Notes: generated from the sequence alone by a model not told the origin. A DNA stretch of 64,000 bases from Streptomyces sp. NBC_00239 (GCF_036194065.1 NZ_CP108095.1:8246001-8310000), one strand, 5' to 3'; shown: positions 1-8,546, counted from the stretch's first letter. Numbers and translations: made by a program.

Positions 1-1
1 T

Positions 2-403
2 GCCTACCAGGAGATGTACGAGGTTGCGGGCCGCGGCCCCCTCACCTTCACCGGGCCTGCCTTCGTCCGCTTCCACGGAGTGTGCGACGACGAGACGGAG
101 ACGCTCGTCGAGGCGTGCCTGCCGTTCTGGAAGGACGGCGCGCAGCCCATGGACCTGCCCGAGGGCATGATCGTGCGCGAGCTGCCCGAGAGCACCCTCG
201 CCTGCACGGAGGTTGAGGGAGCGGCCGCCGCGTTCCCGCAGATTCTCGGCGCGTACGATGCCGTCGCCAACTGGATCACCGAGCACGGCTTCGCCTTCGC
301 GGGCCCGGTCCGGATGGTCTACCGCCGGTGGACTGGGACAGCGGACGCCCCGGGCAACCGTATGGAGATCGCCTGGCCGATAGACGAGTCCACCGCCGCG
401 TAG
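2..403 (+). CDS. GyrI-like effector-binding domain protein, 5' end outside window
   Basis: The frame is open from base 2, so the gene probably begins upstream; the first in-window ATG is at 14. The 129 residues from that ATG resemble the GyrI-like/AraC effector-binding fold: a glycine-proline stretch leading to GPAFVRFHG, a central GMIVRELPEST strand and a C-terminal VYRRW. This fold binds small molecules, either alone or as the C-terminal half of MerR/AraC regulators. I cannot tell whether a DNA-binding domain precedes it, because the window starts here. Family assignment is moderately sure; ligand and role are unknown. Confidence 0.6.
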   Translation, partial: AYQEMYEVAGRGPLTFTGPAFVRFHGVCDDETETLVEACLPFWKDGAQPMDLPEGMIVRELPESTLACTEVEGAAAAFPQILGAYDAVANWITEHGFAFAGPVRMVYRRWTGTADAPGNRMEIAWPIDESTAA

Positions 404-501
404 CCCCTGAGGCCGTTTCGTTTGGATCAGAGTGCGCATCACGGGGGCCTCTGCCGTGGATGCATTCGGGGCAGGGCTTGGGAGGCTGCGGGGGAGCGCG
501 C

Positions 502-879
502 ATGGTCACAGGTCTGGGTGACGGGGATCCGCGCAGCATAGGGCCTTACCGGCTGCTCGGGGTACTCGGGGTACTCGGGGAAGGCGGTATGGGCAAGGTC
601 TACCTGGGCAGTTCGCGGAGCGGGCGCCGCGTGGCGGTGAAGGTGGTCAGGCCCGATGTCGCCGGGAACGCGGAGTTCCGGACGCGTTTCCGGCGGGAGA
701 TCGAAGCCGCCGGCAAGATCGGCGGGGCGTGGACCGCGCCCGTTCCGTCATACCTGGTGATGACGTGGGTGATCGCAGGGGCGGAGTCACACTTGTGGAC
801 CGCCCCCTCCTCGCCCTACCGGGGGAGGCGGATCGTCCGCGGAGTCGATGCAGGTCCGGGAGCCGCCCAGAAATATTGA
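502..879 (+). pseudogene. Ser/Thr protein kinase, N-terminal fragment
   Basis: From the ATG at 502 the first ~83 codons match the N-lobe of Streptomyces Ser/Thr kinases: IGPYRLL, the glycine loop LGEGGMGKVYLG, the VAVKVV strand with the catalytic lysine, and FRTRFRREIEAA of helix C. After GGAWTAPV (about base 750) similarity stops and the frame runs through unrelated sequence to a stop at 877. The hinge, HRD loop and DFG motif are all missing, so no active kinase can be made. The glycine loop is preceded by a 9-bp tandem duplication adding three residues. Confidence 0.8.
561..578. repeat. 9-bp tandem duplication in kinase fragment
   Basis: The unit ggtactcgg occurs twice in direct tandem and adds Gly-Val-Leu just before the kinase glycine loop (GVLGVLGEGG). 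Slippage duplication in an already broken gene is the simplest reading. Confidence 0.85.
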
Positions 880-883
880 GGGC

Positions 884-1408
884 ATGACAACCCACACGGC
901 GCACATCGACACGACAGCGACAGAACGGCCTGTTCCCCGGTGGGCAGCCGTTGCGGCCCATGCGATGCCTTTGGTCGCGCTGCCCGTCTGCCTATGGCGT
1001 CTGCCCATCGCCTTCGGCTACGGCATGGGCGGGGAGGTCCTGCCACCCTCACCCTGGAACATCCCCTACGTCGTGGGACTCAGCGTCCTGTCCGAAGCAT
1101 TCGCACTGCTCAGCTTCGGATTGGTCCGCCGGTGGGGAGAGGTAGTGCCCGCCTGGATCCCCAAGCTCGGCGGCAGACGCATACCGCCCTTCGCAGCGAT
1201 CCTCCCCGCGGCAGTCAGTGGCCTCTTCTTCACCGCCCTGATGGTCCATTGGGCGTTCGGGGCCTTCCGCCTCGGCGGTGCTGACGGCTTCCCGTACGCC
1301 GAAGGCTGGGACGTGCTGGCGATGACGGTCAGCGGTCTGTTCACCCTGTGGGGCCCCCTGCTGCTGGCTCTGACGTTCGCGTACCACCGCCGGCGTCGCT
1401 CTCGCTGA
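884..1408 (+). CDS. Four-helix integral membrane protein, unrecognised
   Basis: A 174-residue protein from the ATG at 884, which begins only 5 bp after the stop of the kinase fragment. Four hydrophobic segments are visible at about residues 21-40, 60-82, 103-125 and 142-167, with a basic HRRRRSR tail. An in-frame ATG at 848 would overlap the kinase remnant and is less likely. No family was recognised beyond a small polytopic membrane protein. Codon use is typical of the surrounding genes, so it looks like a real gene rather than a shadow. Confidence 0.6.
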   Translation: MTTHTAHIDTTATERPVPRWAAVAAHAMPLVALPVCLWRLPIAFGYGMGGEVLPPSPWNIPYVVGLSVLSEAFALLSFGLVRRWGEVVPAWIPKLGGRRIPPFAAILPAAVSGLFFTALMVHWAFGAFRLGGADGFPYAEGWDVLAMTVSGLFTLWGPLLLALTFAYHRRRRSR

Positions 1409-1478
1409 GCTGGCGCATCTGGGGGCGCGACCGCAAGGCGCTGTGCTCAGGGGCGCCTGATCGGGGGAGGCCCGGCAG

Positions 1479-1805
1479 TCAGCCGAGGAAGTCGACGCGG
1501 TCGATCAGACCGTCGCGGACCCGGTAGGCGACCAGCACGCGGAGGGGGTCGTCCGTGATGCCGTGGGCGATCTCGTGGTCCACCACCCAGTCGCCCTCGG
1601 TGAGTCGGCCGACGATCTCGGCCCGGCAGCGGCCCGCGGCGAACTGGTCGGCGTATGCCTCCCGCACGGCGTCGCGCCCGAGCAGGCGGTCGTTGCTGCG
1701 GCGGGTGATGCAGACGTCGGGGGCGTACGTCGCCGCGAAGGCCTCGAGGTCATGGCTGTTGTAGGCGGCGAGCTGGCGTTCGACGACGCTCTCTGGGGTG
1801 ATCAC
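1479..1805 (-). CDS. SnoaL-like / NTF2-fold protein
   Basis: This 108-residue protein has the SnoaL/steroid-isomerase-like pattern: an N-terminal helix with VVERQLAAYNSHDLEAFAATYAPD, a central RDAVREAYADQF helix and a C-terminal curved sheet with LVAYRVRDGLIDRVDFLG. NTF2-fold proteins of this size form a conical pocket and act as small hydrolases, isomerases or binding proteins; no substrate can be named. It stands alone between the membrane gene and the two-component system. About 270 bp of upstream sequence separate it from the response regulator gene and must carry its promoter. Confidence 0.8.
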   Translation of the reverse strand: MITPESVVERQLAAYNSHDLEAFAATYAPDVCITRRSNDRLLGRDAVREAYADQFAAGRCRAEIVGRLTEGDWVVDHEIAHGITDDPLRVLVAYRVRDGLIDRVDFLG

Positions 1806-2076
1806 CAGTTGATCATGCAGAGTGTTCCCTCGCTCGTCCAGGGAAATCCGGGACTACCTGTCCTGCCGTCGGCGTTGCTCGTGGTGGCGCTGTTCTGTGC
1901 GATCTTCCGTCCGGGGAAGGCGGGTGAGCGCGTCGTCGGGGGCCGAGCCGGCGGGCGATCAGGTGACGGTCCCGCTCGCCGACCGTGGTGGCGGAATCCG
2001 GCTCTGGCCGTCCCGGCAGCGGCAACGGTTTTGGCCGCGCCGTGGTCCGGCCGCTGCTCTGAGCCCTCGGCCGGCG

Positions 2077-2739
2077 TCAGGCCGCGGGGACCAGGCGGTT
2101 CTCGTGGGCGAAGACCACGGCCTGGATCCGGTCGCGGAGTTCCAGCTTGAGCAGGATCCGCCCCAGATGGGACTTCACGGTCGCCTCCGCGAGGTACAGG
2201 ACGGCCGCGATCTCGGCGTTGGACAGGCCGCGACCGACCTCGACGAGCACCTCGCGCTCCCGGGCGCTGAGCCGGTCCAGCCGCTCGTCGCGGACGGCGG
2301 TGCCCCCGTCGGCCAGGTGCGGACGGAAGTCCTCCAGCAGGCGCCGGGTGATCCGCGGGGAGAGCACCGCGTCGCCCGCCGCGACGTTGCGGATCGCGGT
2401 GAGCAGCTCCTCGGGCCGGGTGTTCTTCAGCAGGAAGCCCGAGGCCCCGGCGCCGAGCGCGGCGAAGGCGTACGCGTCCAGGTCGAAGGTGGTAAGGATC
2501 AGCACCCTGCTCCCCGGGGAGACCTCGACGACCTGCCGGGTCGCCTCGATCCCGTCCGTCCCGGGCATCCGGACGTCCATCAGCACGACGTCGGGCCGCA
2601 GCTCCCGGGCGAGGCGGACGGCCTGGGCGCCGTCCGCGGCCTCGCCGACCGGCGCCATGTCGGGCTGGGCCTCCAGGACCGTGCCGAAGGCCATCCGGAG
2701 CAGCGCCTCGTCGTCGGCGATCACGATGCGGATCGTCAT
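2077..2739 (-). CDS. NarL/LuxR-family two-component response regulator
   Basis: A 220-residue NarL-type regulator starting at the ATG that reads MTIRIVIADDE. The receiver has the acidic pair at residues 9-10, the phospho-acceptor Asp55 in VVLMDVRMPG, the conserved Thr region LILTTF and the lysine in GFLLKN. A LuxR helix-turn-helix follows at about 150-215 (LSAREREVLVEVGRGLSNAEIA, then ATVKSHLGRILLKL). The start overlaps the end of the kinase gene by 4 bp, giving tight translational coupling. The targets are unknown; its own upstream region, shared with the divergent hydrolase gene, is an obvious candidate. Confidence 0.93.
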   Translation of the reverse strand: MTIRIVIADDEALLRMAFGTVLEAQPDMAPVGEAADGAQAVRLARELRPDVVLMDVRMPGTDGIEATRQVVEVSPGSRVLILTTFDLDAYAFAALGAGASGFLLKNTRPEELLTAIRNVAAGDAVLSPRITRRLLEDFRPHLADGGTAVRDERLDRLSAREREVLVEVGRGLSNAEIAAVLYLAEATVKSHLGRILLKLELRDRIQAVVFAHENRLVPAA

Positions 2740-3890
2740 ACGGCGCCCGTCCCGACGCTGTTGAGCAGGAGCCGGGTCCGCACGCCCCAGCCGCCGCTCG
2801 GAAGCGGTCCGGCCCGCAGCGTCCCCCCGTAGGCGGCCGCGCGCTCGCGCATGCCGGGGATGCCGTGGCCCGGCGGTGCGGCGGCGGGAAGCGCCGGCCG
2901 GGGGCCGCTGTCGGTGACCTCCACACCGACGCTCCCGGCCGAGCACTCGACCAGGACCGTCGCGCGGGTGCCGGCGGGGGTGTGCTTGAGGGTGTTGGTC
3001 AACGCTTCCTGCACCAGGCGGTAGACGGTCAGTTGGGCGGTGGCCGGCACATGGGCGTGACCGCCGCGGACCTCCAGGCCGGTCGGCAGCCCGGCGGCGG
3101 CCATCTGGTCGGCGAGCGCCTTCAGCTGGGCGATGCCGGGCAGCGGGTGCCGCTCGGCGTCCGGCTCGTCGGCCCGCAGGACGCCCAACGAGCGCCGCAT
3201 GTCGGTGAGGGCCTGCCGGCCCGTCTCGGAGATCTGCAGCATCGCGGTGGTGGCCCGGTCCGGGGACCTGTGCTGCGCGTAGACGGCGGCGTCGGTGAGC
3301 GCGACCATGACGGACAGGTTGTGGGTCACGATGTCGTGCATCTCGCGGGTGATCCGGGCCCGCTCCTCGGCGACGGCCAGCCGCGCCTGCTGCTCCTGGT
3401 GCAGGGCCAGCCGTTCGGCCCGCTCCTGCACGGCGGCGAGGTAGGCCCGGCCGGTCCGCACGTTCACCCCGAGGACGGCGGCGGCGACCACCGTCGCGGA
3501 GAGCGCGACGAACGGGGTCAGGAACGCGCCGTCCGATGCCCAGCGCAGGCAGGCCAGCACGGCCCCGCCCTCCACGACGGCGGCGGCGAGCAGCGTGCCG
3601 CGCCGGCCCGCGTGCGCGGCCGCCGTGTACAGGGCCACCAGCAGGGCGATGTCCGCGGGCAGTTGGACGTCCGCCAGCCACTGGACGAAGGCCGCGGCCA
3701 CCACGGCGGCGAACACCGCGAGCGGGGCCCGGCGCCGCCACACCAGGGGCAGCGCCAGGGCGATGGTGAGCGCCGCCGCCACCGGCAGCTCCCGGGCCGG
3801 GTACGTGGTCACGACGTTGAGCAGGAGCAGCGCCGGCAGCACCGAGTCCCACACCAGGGGCGGTACCCGGTCCCGGTGACGCACCGTCAC
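2736..3890 (-). CDS. Two-component sensor histidine kinase, NarX/DesK type
   Basis: A 384-residue membrane kinase. Hydrophobic segments cover roughly residues 17-150 (four to six helices), followed by a coiled stretch AERLALHQEQQARLAVAEER. A HisKA_3 dimerisation domain carries His185 in REMHDIVTHNLSVM. The ATPase domain has the N-box region VQEALTNTLKHTP and a G-box with PGHGIPGMRERAAAYGG. It lies directly upstream of, and overlaps by 4 bp, the response regulator that it presumably phosphorylates. The small extracytoplasmic loops suggest that it senses a membrane-associated signal (inference). Confidence 0.93.
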   Translation of the reverse strand: MTVRHRDRVPPLVWDSVLPALLLLNVVTTYPARELPVAAALTIALALPLVWRRRAPLAVFAAVVAAAFVQWLADVQLPADIALLVALYTAAAHAGRRGTLLAAAVVEGGAVLACLRWASDGAFLTPFVALSATVVAAAVLGVNVRTGRAYLAAVQERAERLALHQEQQARLAVAEERARITREMHDIVTHNLSVMVALTDAAVYAQHRSPDRATTAMLQISETGRQALTDMRRSLGVLRADEPDAERHPLPGIAQLKALADQMAAAGLPTGLEVRGGHAHVPATAQLTVYRLVQEALTNTLKHTPAGTRATVLVECSAGSVGVEVTDSGPRPALPAAAPPGHGIPGMRERAAAYGGTLRAGPLPSGGWGVRTRLLLNSVGTGAV

Positions 3891-4071
3891 ACCTCTCCGC
3901 CGATCGGTCGTCGTGGCGGCCCGGCCGGGCCCGCCACCGCGTACAGCCGCAGCCTAGGTGCCGGGCCCGCGCCGCACATGAGCCCCGCGTCGGAGCGCAC
4001 CGGGCCGGGGTACGACCACAGGAGGAGACCGATACCTCCCACGGTCGCAGGCCGGCCGCCGGTCCGGGGTG

Positions 4072-4124
4072 CCCGGTTGCCACTCCGGTCGTACCGCGGC
4101 CCGCCCCGGTTGCCACGCCGGTCG
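4072..4124. promoter_or_regulatory. Pair of 20-bp direct repeats, candidate regulator site
   Basis: cccggttgccactccggtcg at 4072-4091 recurs as cccggttgccacgccggtcg at 4105-4124, with one mismatch. The copies are 33 bp start to start, close to three helical turns, so they lie on one face of the DNA. They sit in the divergent intergenic region between the sensor kinase and the membrane hydrolase, about 60 bp upstream of the hydrolase start. A binding site for the adjacent NarL-type regulator is an inference. Confidence 0.5.
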
Positions 4125-4183
4125 CAGTCGGCGGCGACCCGGGGCCGATGCGGCGGCGCGGGCCCGGCGCCGAGCATGGCCGG

Positions 4184-5650
4184 GTGACCGAAACCATCCC
4201 GGGGCTGTTCCTGTCCCTTCCGGAAGTCCTCGTCCTGCTGGGCGCCGTCGCGCTGCTGGTGGCGCGCTGGCTCCCCCCGGCCGCCCGCCGGCCCGTCACC
4301 TTCGCTGCCGTGTCAGTCCTCGTACCGTCGGCGATCGTGCTGGGCATCGTGGGGATCCGCTGGCAGATGCTGCCGGTCCTGGCCGGCGCCGCCGTCACCT
4401 CGGCGTTCGCCCTCCCGCCCCTGCTGCGGCACGGTGCAGGCCGACCGGCGCGGCGGGCCCGCTGGTGGCTGGCCCTGCCGGGATCGCTGGCCTGCGCCGG
4501 CCTGATCGCCACCGGCCCGGTGGCCGCCTGGGCCTTCCCCGTCCCCGTCTTCCCCGAGCCGACGGGCGACTTCGCGGTCGGCACCCGGGTGGTGCAGTGG
4601 ACCGACCCGCTCCGCCCCGAGAGCTTCACCTCCGATCCGGACGACCGGCGCACGGTCGTGGTCCAGCTCTGGTACCCGGCGCAGAAGAGCCCCGCGGGCG
4701 TCCCCCGGGCCCAGTACCTGGGGCGCACGGAAGACGAGGCGCGGACCGTCTCCGAGGCCCTCGCCGGCGGAGTCGGCCTGCCCGGATTCCTGGTCGACGG
4801 GCTCCCGAGGGCCCGCAGCCGCGCGGTCGTCGACGCCCCGGTGGCCGGCGGGGGAGAGCGGTTCCCGGTCGTCCTCTTCTCCCCGGGGTCGGGCGGAGTG
4901 CGGACCCAGAACACCGCCTGGGCGGAGGAGCTGGCCAGCCACGGCTACCTGGTCGCCGCCCTCGACCACCCGTACGACTCCACCGTCGTCGTCCTCGCCG
5001 ACGGCCGCACGATCCGCGCCACCACCGCCTCCTCCGGGGACCGCGACAGGGACGAGGAGCTGGCCGCCGGCTGGACCGCCGTCCGGGCCGCCGACCTCGG
5101 CTTCGTCCTCACCCAGCTGGAGCGACTGGACCGCGGTGAGACCGCCGACCCGCTGACCGGACGCCTGGACACCGGCCGCGCCGCGGTTACCGGCCACTCC
5201 CTGGGCGGAGCCGCCGCCCTGCAGGCGGCCCGGCAGGACCGCCGGTTCGACGCCGTCGTCGACCTGGACGGCTACCCCCACGGCCCCACGGCGCCGGCCC
5301 TCGAGCAGCCGGCGCTCGCGCTCACCCAGGAGATCACCGCCGGCACCGACCCGCGCTACCTGCCCCGGCTCACCGAGGCCCTCGAGCACAGCACCGCGAC
5401 GAGCTACCGGCTCACCGTCCCCGGCGCCGGGCACCTCACCTTCATGGACGGCCCGCTCTACCTGCCGCCGGTGCCCTCGATCGTCGGCACCCTGGGCCGC
5501 ACCGAGAGCCCGCGCGTCGTCGCCGCGGCCACCCTCGCCTTTCTGGACGCCACCCTGCGAGGCCGCCCCGGCGACCCGGCCGACACCCTCCGGGCCTACG
5601 GCACGGTCTCATCATCAGGGGCTCGGGGAACTGCGACGCCTACCCCGTGA
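4184..5650 (+). CDS. Membrane-anchored alpha/beta hydrolase, PAF-acetylhydrolase-like
   Basis: The preferred start is the GTG at 4184 (VTETIPGLFL), giving about 488 residues; an ATG at 4148 adds a basic unstructured tail. Residues 8-120 contain three or four membrane segments. A catalytic domain then begins with VVVQLWYPAQ, typical of the platelet-activating-factor acetylhydrolase/dienelactone hydrolase group. The nucleophile elbow is GHSLGGAAAL (Ser339), the acidic region is VVDLDGYPHG and the catalytic His is in GAGHLTFMD. The oxyanion strand reads FPVVLFSPGSGG. It probably acts on an extracellular ester or lipid. It is divergent from the two-component system, which may control it. Confidence 0.8.
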   Translation: MTETIPGLFLSLPEVLVLLGAVALLVARWLPPAARRPVTFAAVSVLVPSAIVLGIVGIRWQMLPVLAGAAVTSAFALPPLLRHGAGRPARRARWWLALPGSLACAGLIATGPVAAWAFPVPVFPEPTGDFAVGTRVVQWTDPLRPESFTSDPDDRRTVVVQLWYPAQKSPAGVPRAQYLGRTEDEARTVSEALAGGVGLPGFLVDGLPRARSRAVVDAPVAGGGERFPVVLFSPGSGGVRTQNTAWAEELASHGYLVAALDHPYDSTVVVLADGRTIRATTASSGDRDRDEELAAGWTAVRAADLGFVLTQLERLDRGETADPLTGRLDTGRAAVTGHSLGGAAALQAARQDRRFDAVVDLDGYPHGPTAPALEQPALALTQEITAGTDPRYLPRLTEALEHSTATSYRLTVPGAGHLTFMDGPLYLPPVPSIVGTLGRTESPRVVAAATLAFLDATLRGRPGDPADTLRAYGTVSSSGARGTATPTP

Positions 5651-5651
5651 A

Positions 5652-5786
5652 GGGCGGGACAGCCACACGGTGGCCCGCCAGATGCCGGTCTGCGGGTACA
5701 CCGTGCGGGACCACCTCAAGTCGGTGTTCGCCAAGACCGCGACGAACAACCGCAGCATGCTGCTGGCCCGCGCACTCGGAACGTGA
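5652..5786 (+). pseudogene. LuxR-type HTH remnant (recognition half only)
   Basis: Read in one frame to the TGA at 5784, this stretch encodes VARQMPVCGYTVRDHLKSVF followed by AKTATNNRSMLLARALGT. It is the C-terminal recognition half of a LuxR helix-turn-helix, as in the common YTVQDHLKSVFAKTG pattern. No receiver, ATPase or start codon lies in front of it; the sequence abuts the end of the hydrolase gene. It is a 3' remnant of a deleted regulator gene. Confidence 0.7.
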
Positions 5787-5797
5787 ACCGCGGGCCG

Positions 5798-7369
5798 CTA
5801 CCCCGCCTGCTTGACGCAGGTCCGGTCCCTCGCCGGCAGCTTGCCGGTGGCCAGGTACCGGTTGACCTGGTCGTCCACGCACGCGTTGCCGTAGTGCCCG
5901 AAGAGGGCGTGCCGGTTGGCGCCCTCGAGGGTCACCAGCCTGGAGCTCGGCAGCTGCTTGTGCAGCTCGACGCTTCCCTTGTACGTCGTACGGGGGTCAC
6001 CGGTGGCGGCGACGATCAGGGCGGGGGCATCGCGCCGCACCCGGGTGGGCTCTTCGCGCGGCGAGTCCCAGAAGGCGCACGGGTTGATGTTGTTGGTCAG
6101 AGCGCCGAACAGCGGGTGCGCGGTGCGGTTGCGCTCGATGTCCCGCCAGTAGAGCTCGGGATCGCGCGGGGCGGCCACGTCCCCGCAGATGACGGCGGAC
6201 TGCGCGCCGGTGGGCTCGCCCTCACCGCGCAGCACGTACCGGAGCTCCGGGACCAGCATCGGCGGCACCGTCGTCGGCCGGCCCTCCGCGGCATTGGCCA
6301 GTACGGAAATCAGCTCGCCGAACGACGCCCGCGCCGGGACGGTGTCGTCCGCGATGCCAGAGAAGAGAAGGAGCGGCACCTGGCTCTCGTCGATCCGGAA
6401 GGCATCGGCGCCGGCGCCGATGGTCAGCGGACCGCGCGCGGCCGCCGCGACGATGCGGTCGACGGCGGAGAGCACCTCGGCGCGGCTGCGGCCGAGGCCG
6501 TAGGTGTCGTGGTGCTCCGCGGCCCAGGCGGCCCAGTCGGACAGCGCCTTCTCGTTCTCGCGCTCGGTGCCCTTCAGCAGCCGGGGGCGGTAGTCGCTCG
6601 GGTTGATCGCCCCGTCCAGCACCATCCGGTCGTGGCGGCCGGGGAACATCTGCGTGTAGACCGTGCCCAGGTAGGTGCCGTACGAGTAGCCCAGGAAGGA
6701 GATCTTCCGCTCGCCGAGCGCGCCGCGGATGACGTCCATGTCGCGGGCCGTGTTGCGGGTGGTGATGTGCGGGAGCACCGCGGCGTCGGTGGCCCGGCAC
6801 TTGTCGGCCAGGCTCTTCTGCAGGGCGACCTGGCGGTCGAAGCCCGCCCGGCCGGTGCCGGCGGACAGCCAGGTCATGCCGACGGGCAAGCCGCAGTCCA
6901 GCGCGGTGCTGCGCCCGATGAAGCGCGGGTCGAAGCCGACGATGTCGTAGCGCGCGCCGACCCCCTTCATCGACGCGCGGGCCTGCGGCGGGGACTGGAG
7001 CGCGGGACCGCCCGGACCGCCGTTGTTGAGGAGGATCGCGCCGATGCGGTGGCGGGTGTCGGTGGCCTTGAGCCGGGAGATCGCCACGGTGATCGTGCGC
7101 CCCCGGGGGTCGGCGTAGTCCAGGGGCACGGTCACGTCCGCGCACTGCACACCTGCCCGGTCCAGATCGCGGCCCGTGGTGTCGTCGGGGCCCTCGATGC
7201 AGCTGCCCCAGCCGAGGTGCTGGCGGTAGTACCGGTCCAGTCCGGCCCCGGAGCTGTCCTGCGCGGGCGTCCCGGCGGCCGTGGCCAGGACGGGGGAGGA
7301 CATGAGGCAGGCGGCGAGGGTGAGGCCCACGGCCGAGGCGCGGCGTGCGGCGGGGCTGACAGTGGTCAC
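5798..7369 (-). CDS. Secreted alpha/beta hydrolase, tripeptidyl aminopeptidase type
   Basis: The start is the GTG at 7369, preceded by AAGGAGACCCC, an excellent ribosome site; the upstream in-frame start at 7408 is not needed. The 523-residue protein has a Sec signal (basic VTTVSPAARR, then a hydrophobic stretch to about residue 32 ending VLATAAGTPA). An alpha/beta hydrolase domain follows with oxyanion NNGGPGG, nucleophile elbow GYSYGTYLG and Asp region FDPRFIGRS. The C-terminal TAP-like domain carries ALIVAATGDPRTTY and the His region GANRHALFGHYGNACV. This matches Streptomyces Tap/SlpD/SlpE-type secreted peptidases that remove N-terminal peptides from extracellular proteins. Confidence 0.9.
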   Translation of the reverse strand: MTTVSPAARRASAVGLTLAACLMSSPVLATAAGTPAQDSSGAGLDRYYRQHLGWGSCIEGPDDTTGRDLDRAGVQCADVTVPLDYADPRGRTITVAISRLKATDTRHRIGAILLNNGGPGGPALQSPPQARASMKGVGARYDIVGFDPRFIGRSTALDCGLPVGMTWLSAGTGRAGFDRQVALQKSLADKCRATDAAVLPHITTRNTARDMDVIRGALGERKISFLGYSYGTYLGTVYTQMFPGRHDRMVLDGAINPSDYRPRLLKGTERENEKALSDWAAWAAEHHDTYGLGRSRAEVLSAVDRIVAAAARGPLTIGAGADAFRIDESQVPLLLFSGIADDTVPARASFGELISVLANAAEGRPTTVPPMLVPELRYVLRGEGEPTGAQSAVICGDVAAPRDPELYWRDIERNRTAHPLFGALTNNINPCAFWDSPREEPTRVRRDAPALIVAATGDPRTTYKGSVELHKQLPSSRLVTLEGANRHALFGHYGNACVDDQVNRYLATGKLPARDRTCVKQAG

Positions 7370-7598
7370 GGGGTCTCCTTGAGCATCGTCCGCTTCGTGT
7401 GATCGCATGCCCCGAGGCTAGGAACCCGCCCTGGTACGGCACATCGCCCAAGGGCACGAGGACCCCGGTCCCGCCCACCCCTGATCCGGGACCTGAGGCC
7501 CGGTCCGGCGTCCTCCTCCGGGAGGAGACCGTCGGCGGGGCTGCGCTGAGGGCCGTCCCGGCCACGCACCTGCCGTAAGGGGAGATCGCCGCACTGGC

Positions 7599-8096
7599 AT
7601 GCTGTCAGGAGTTCTTCGGCTCCAGAATCGAGACGACCCTGTGTCCGCTTCCCAGATCCTCTTGCTCTTCGCATCGGTCTTCACCGCCGCGGGGTCGGTC
7701 ATCGGCGTCGTCGCCTCCCTCAAGATCCGACGCGTCCGGTTCCTGCTGAGGCAGGGCGCTACTGCGCGGGGCGTGGTGACCCGTCTTGAGGAGACCCGGA
7801 TCGCGCCGGCCTCGGATGCCGGCAGCACCAGCCGGAGCGTCGGAACCACCGTGTACTACCCGGTCATCACCTGGAGCACGGGCGACGGCCGCGCAATGGA
7901 AACCAGGACGAACATCGCTCGACCCAGGGACAGGACCCTTCCCGTCGGTGCCCGCGTCGAGGTCCGATACGACCGGGCAGACCCGTCACGCTGGATCCTC
8001 CCGGCCGAGGGCACCGCCTTCTGGTGGCTGTTCAGCGCACTGGGTGCGTTGTTCGTCGCGATGGGGCTGGGGTTCGCCCTAGGGGGCCTGGCGTAA
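7599..8096 (+). CDS. DUF3592-type membrane protein
   Basis: About 165 residues. One membrane helix lies at residues 16-40 (ASQILLLFASVFTAAGSVIG), a soluble beta-rich domain follows with ARGVVTRLEETR and YYPVITWSTGDGRAMETRT, and a second helix is at 140-163. Helix, small beta-domain, helix is the DUF3592 layout. The function of the family is unknown. A GTG at 7641 (VSASQILL) is an alternative start that removes a 14-residue tail; no clear ribosome site settles it. Confidence 0.7.
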   Translation: MLSGVLRLQNRDDPVSASQILLLFASVFTAAGSVIGVVASLKIRRVRFLLRQGATARGVVTRLEETRIAPASDAGSTSRSVGTTVYYPVITWSTGDGRAMETRTNIARPRDRTLPVGARVEVRYDRADPSRWILPAEGTAFWWLFSALGALFVAMGLGFALGGLA

Positions 8097-8247
8097 GGGG
8101 CCTTGACGTGCGAAACGTTCGCGAAACACCCCCGGGCCGTACACCAGGGTCATGAAGAAGCATCTACGGCTCAAGACCAGCTGACAGAGCCTGGTGGCGG
8201 CCGGTGATGTCGATCAGCGTCATGCACGGAAGAACAGGCAGCGGACG

Positions 8248-8272
8248 GGTTCAACGGTGATCGGAAGGGTAG
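8248..8272 (+). promoter_or_regulatory. Sigma-B-like promoter upstream of DUF5133
   Basis: ggtt at 8248-8251, a 15-base spacer and gggtag at 8267-8272 fit the Streptomyces SigB-type consensus GNNT-N14-16-GGGTA. The site is 44 bp upstream of the DUF5133 start, a plausible distance. This is a match by eye; a similar match by chance is possible in GC-rich DNA. Confidence 0.4.
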
Positions 8273-8315
8273 GCGACGGACACGATCCGGATCCGCTGGC
8301 GAAAGGCAAGCACCG

Positions 8316-8546
8316 ATGTTGATGGCTCACCCGGCCGTGCTCCCCGGCCTCGTCGACCGCTACTGGGCGCTGTCCGTGCTCGACGCCGCTGAAGGCGGAT
8401 CGCCCGTGCACAGGGAGATCGAGGCCGTCGAGCGGGCGCTCTGCGTGGCCACCGGCACGACGGACGTGCACGCCGCCCTCATTGCCGCCCGCCACCACCT
8501 GCCCGGCGCGGGTACCCTCGACGACTCCGTGCTCGGCTCCGCCTGA
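8316..8546 (+). CDS. DUF5133 family small protein
   Basis: A 76-residue soluble protein starting MLMAHPAVLPGLVDRYWAL, with a TLCVATGTTDVHAALIAARHHLPGA-like C-terminal half. This is the pattern of the DUF5133 family, small proteins seen almost only in Streptomyces, of unknown function. The end is intact (GAGTLDDSVLGSA). The last ~22 codons and the ~220 bp downstream are repeated at 42492-42770. Control by a stress sigma factor is suggested by the upstream SigB-like element. Confidence 0.8.
   Translation: MLMAHPAVLPGLVDRYWALSVLDAAEGGSPVHREIEAVERALCVATGTTDVHAALIAARHHLPGAGTLDDSVLGSA

Noticed and set aside
2740..4914. Minus-strand frame running upstream of the response regulator
   Set aside because: It passes out of frame through the kinase gene and the hydrolase gene; only the segment from 2739 down is coding, and the regulator has its own ATG overlapping the kinase stop.
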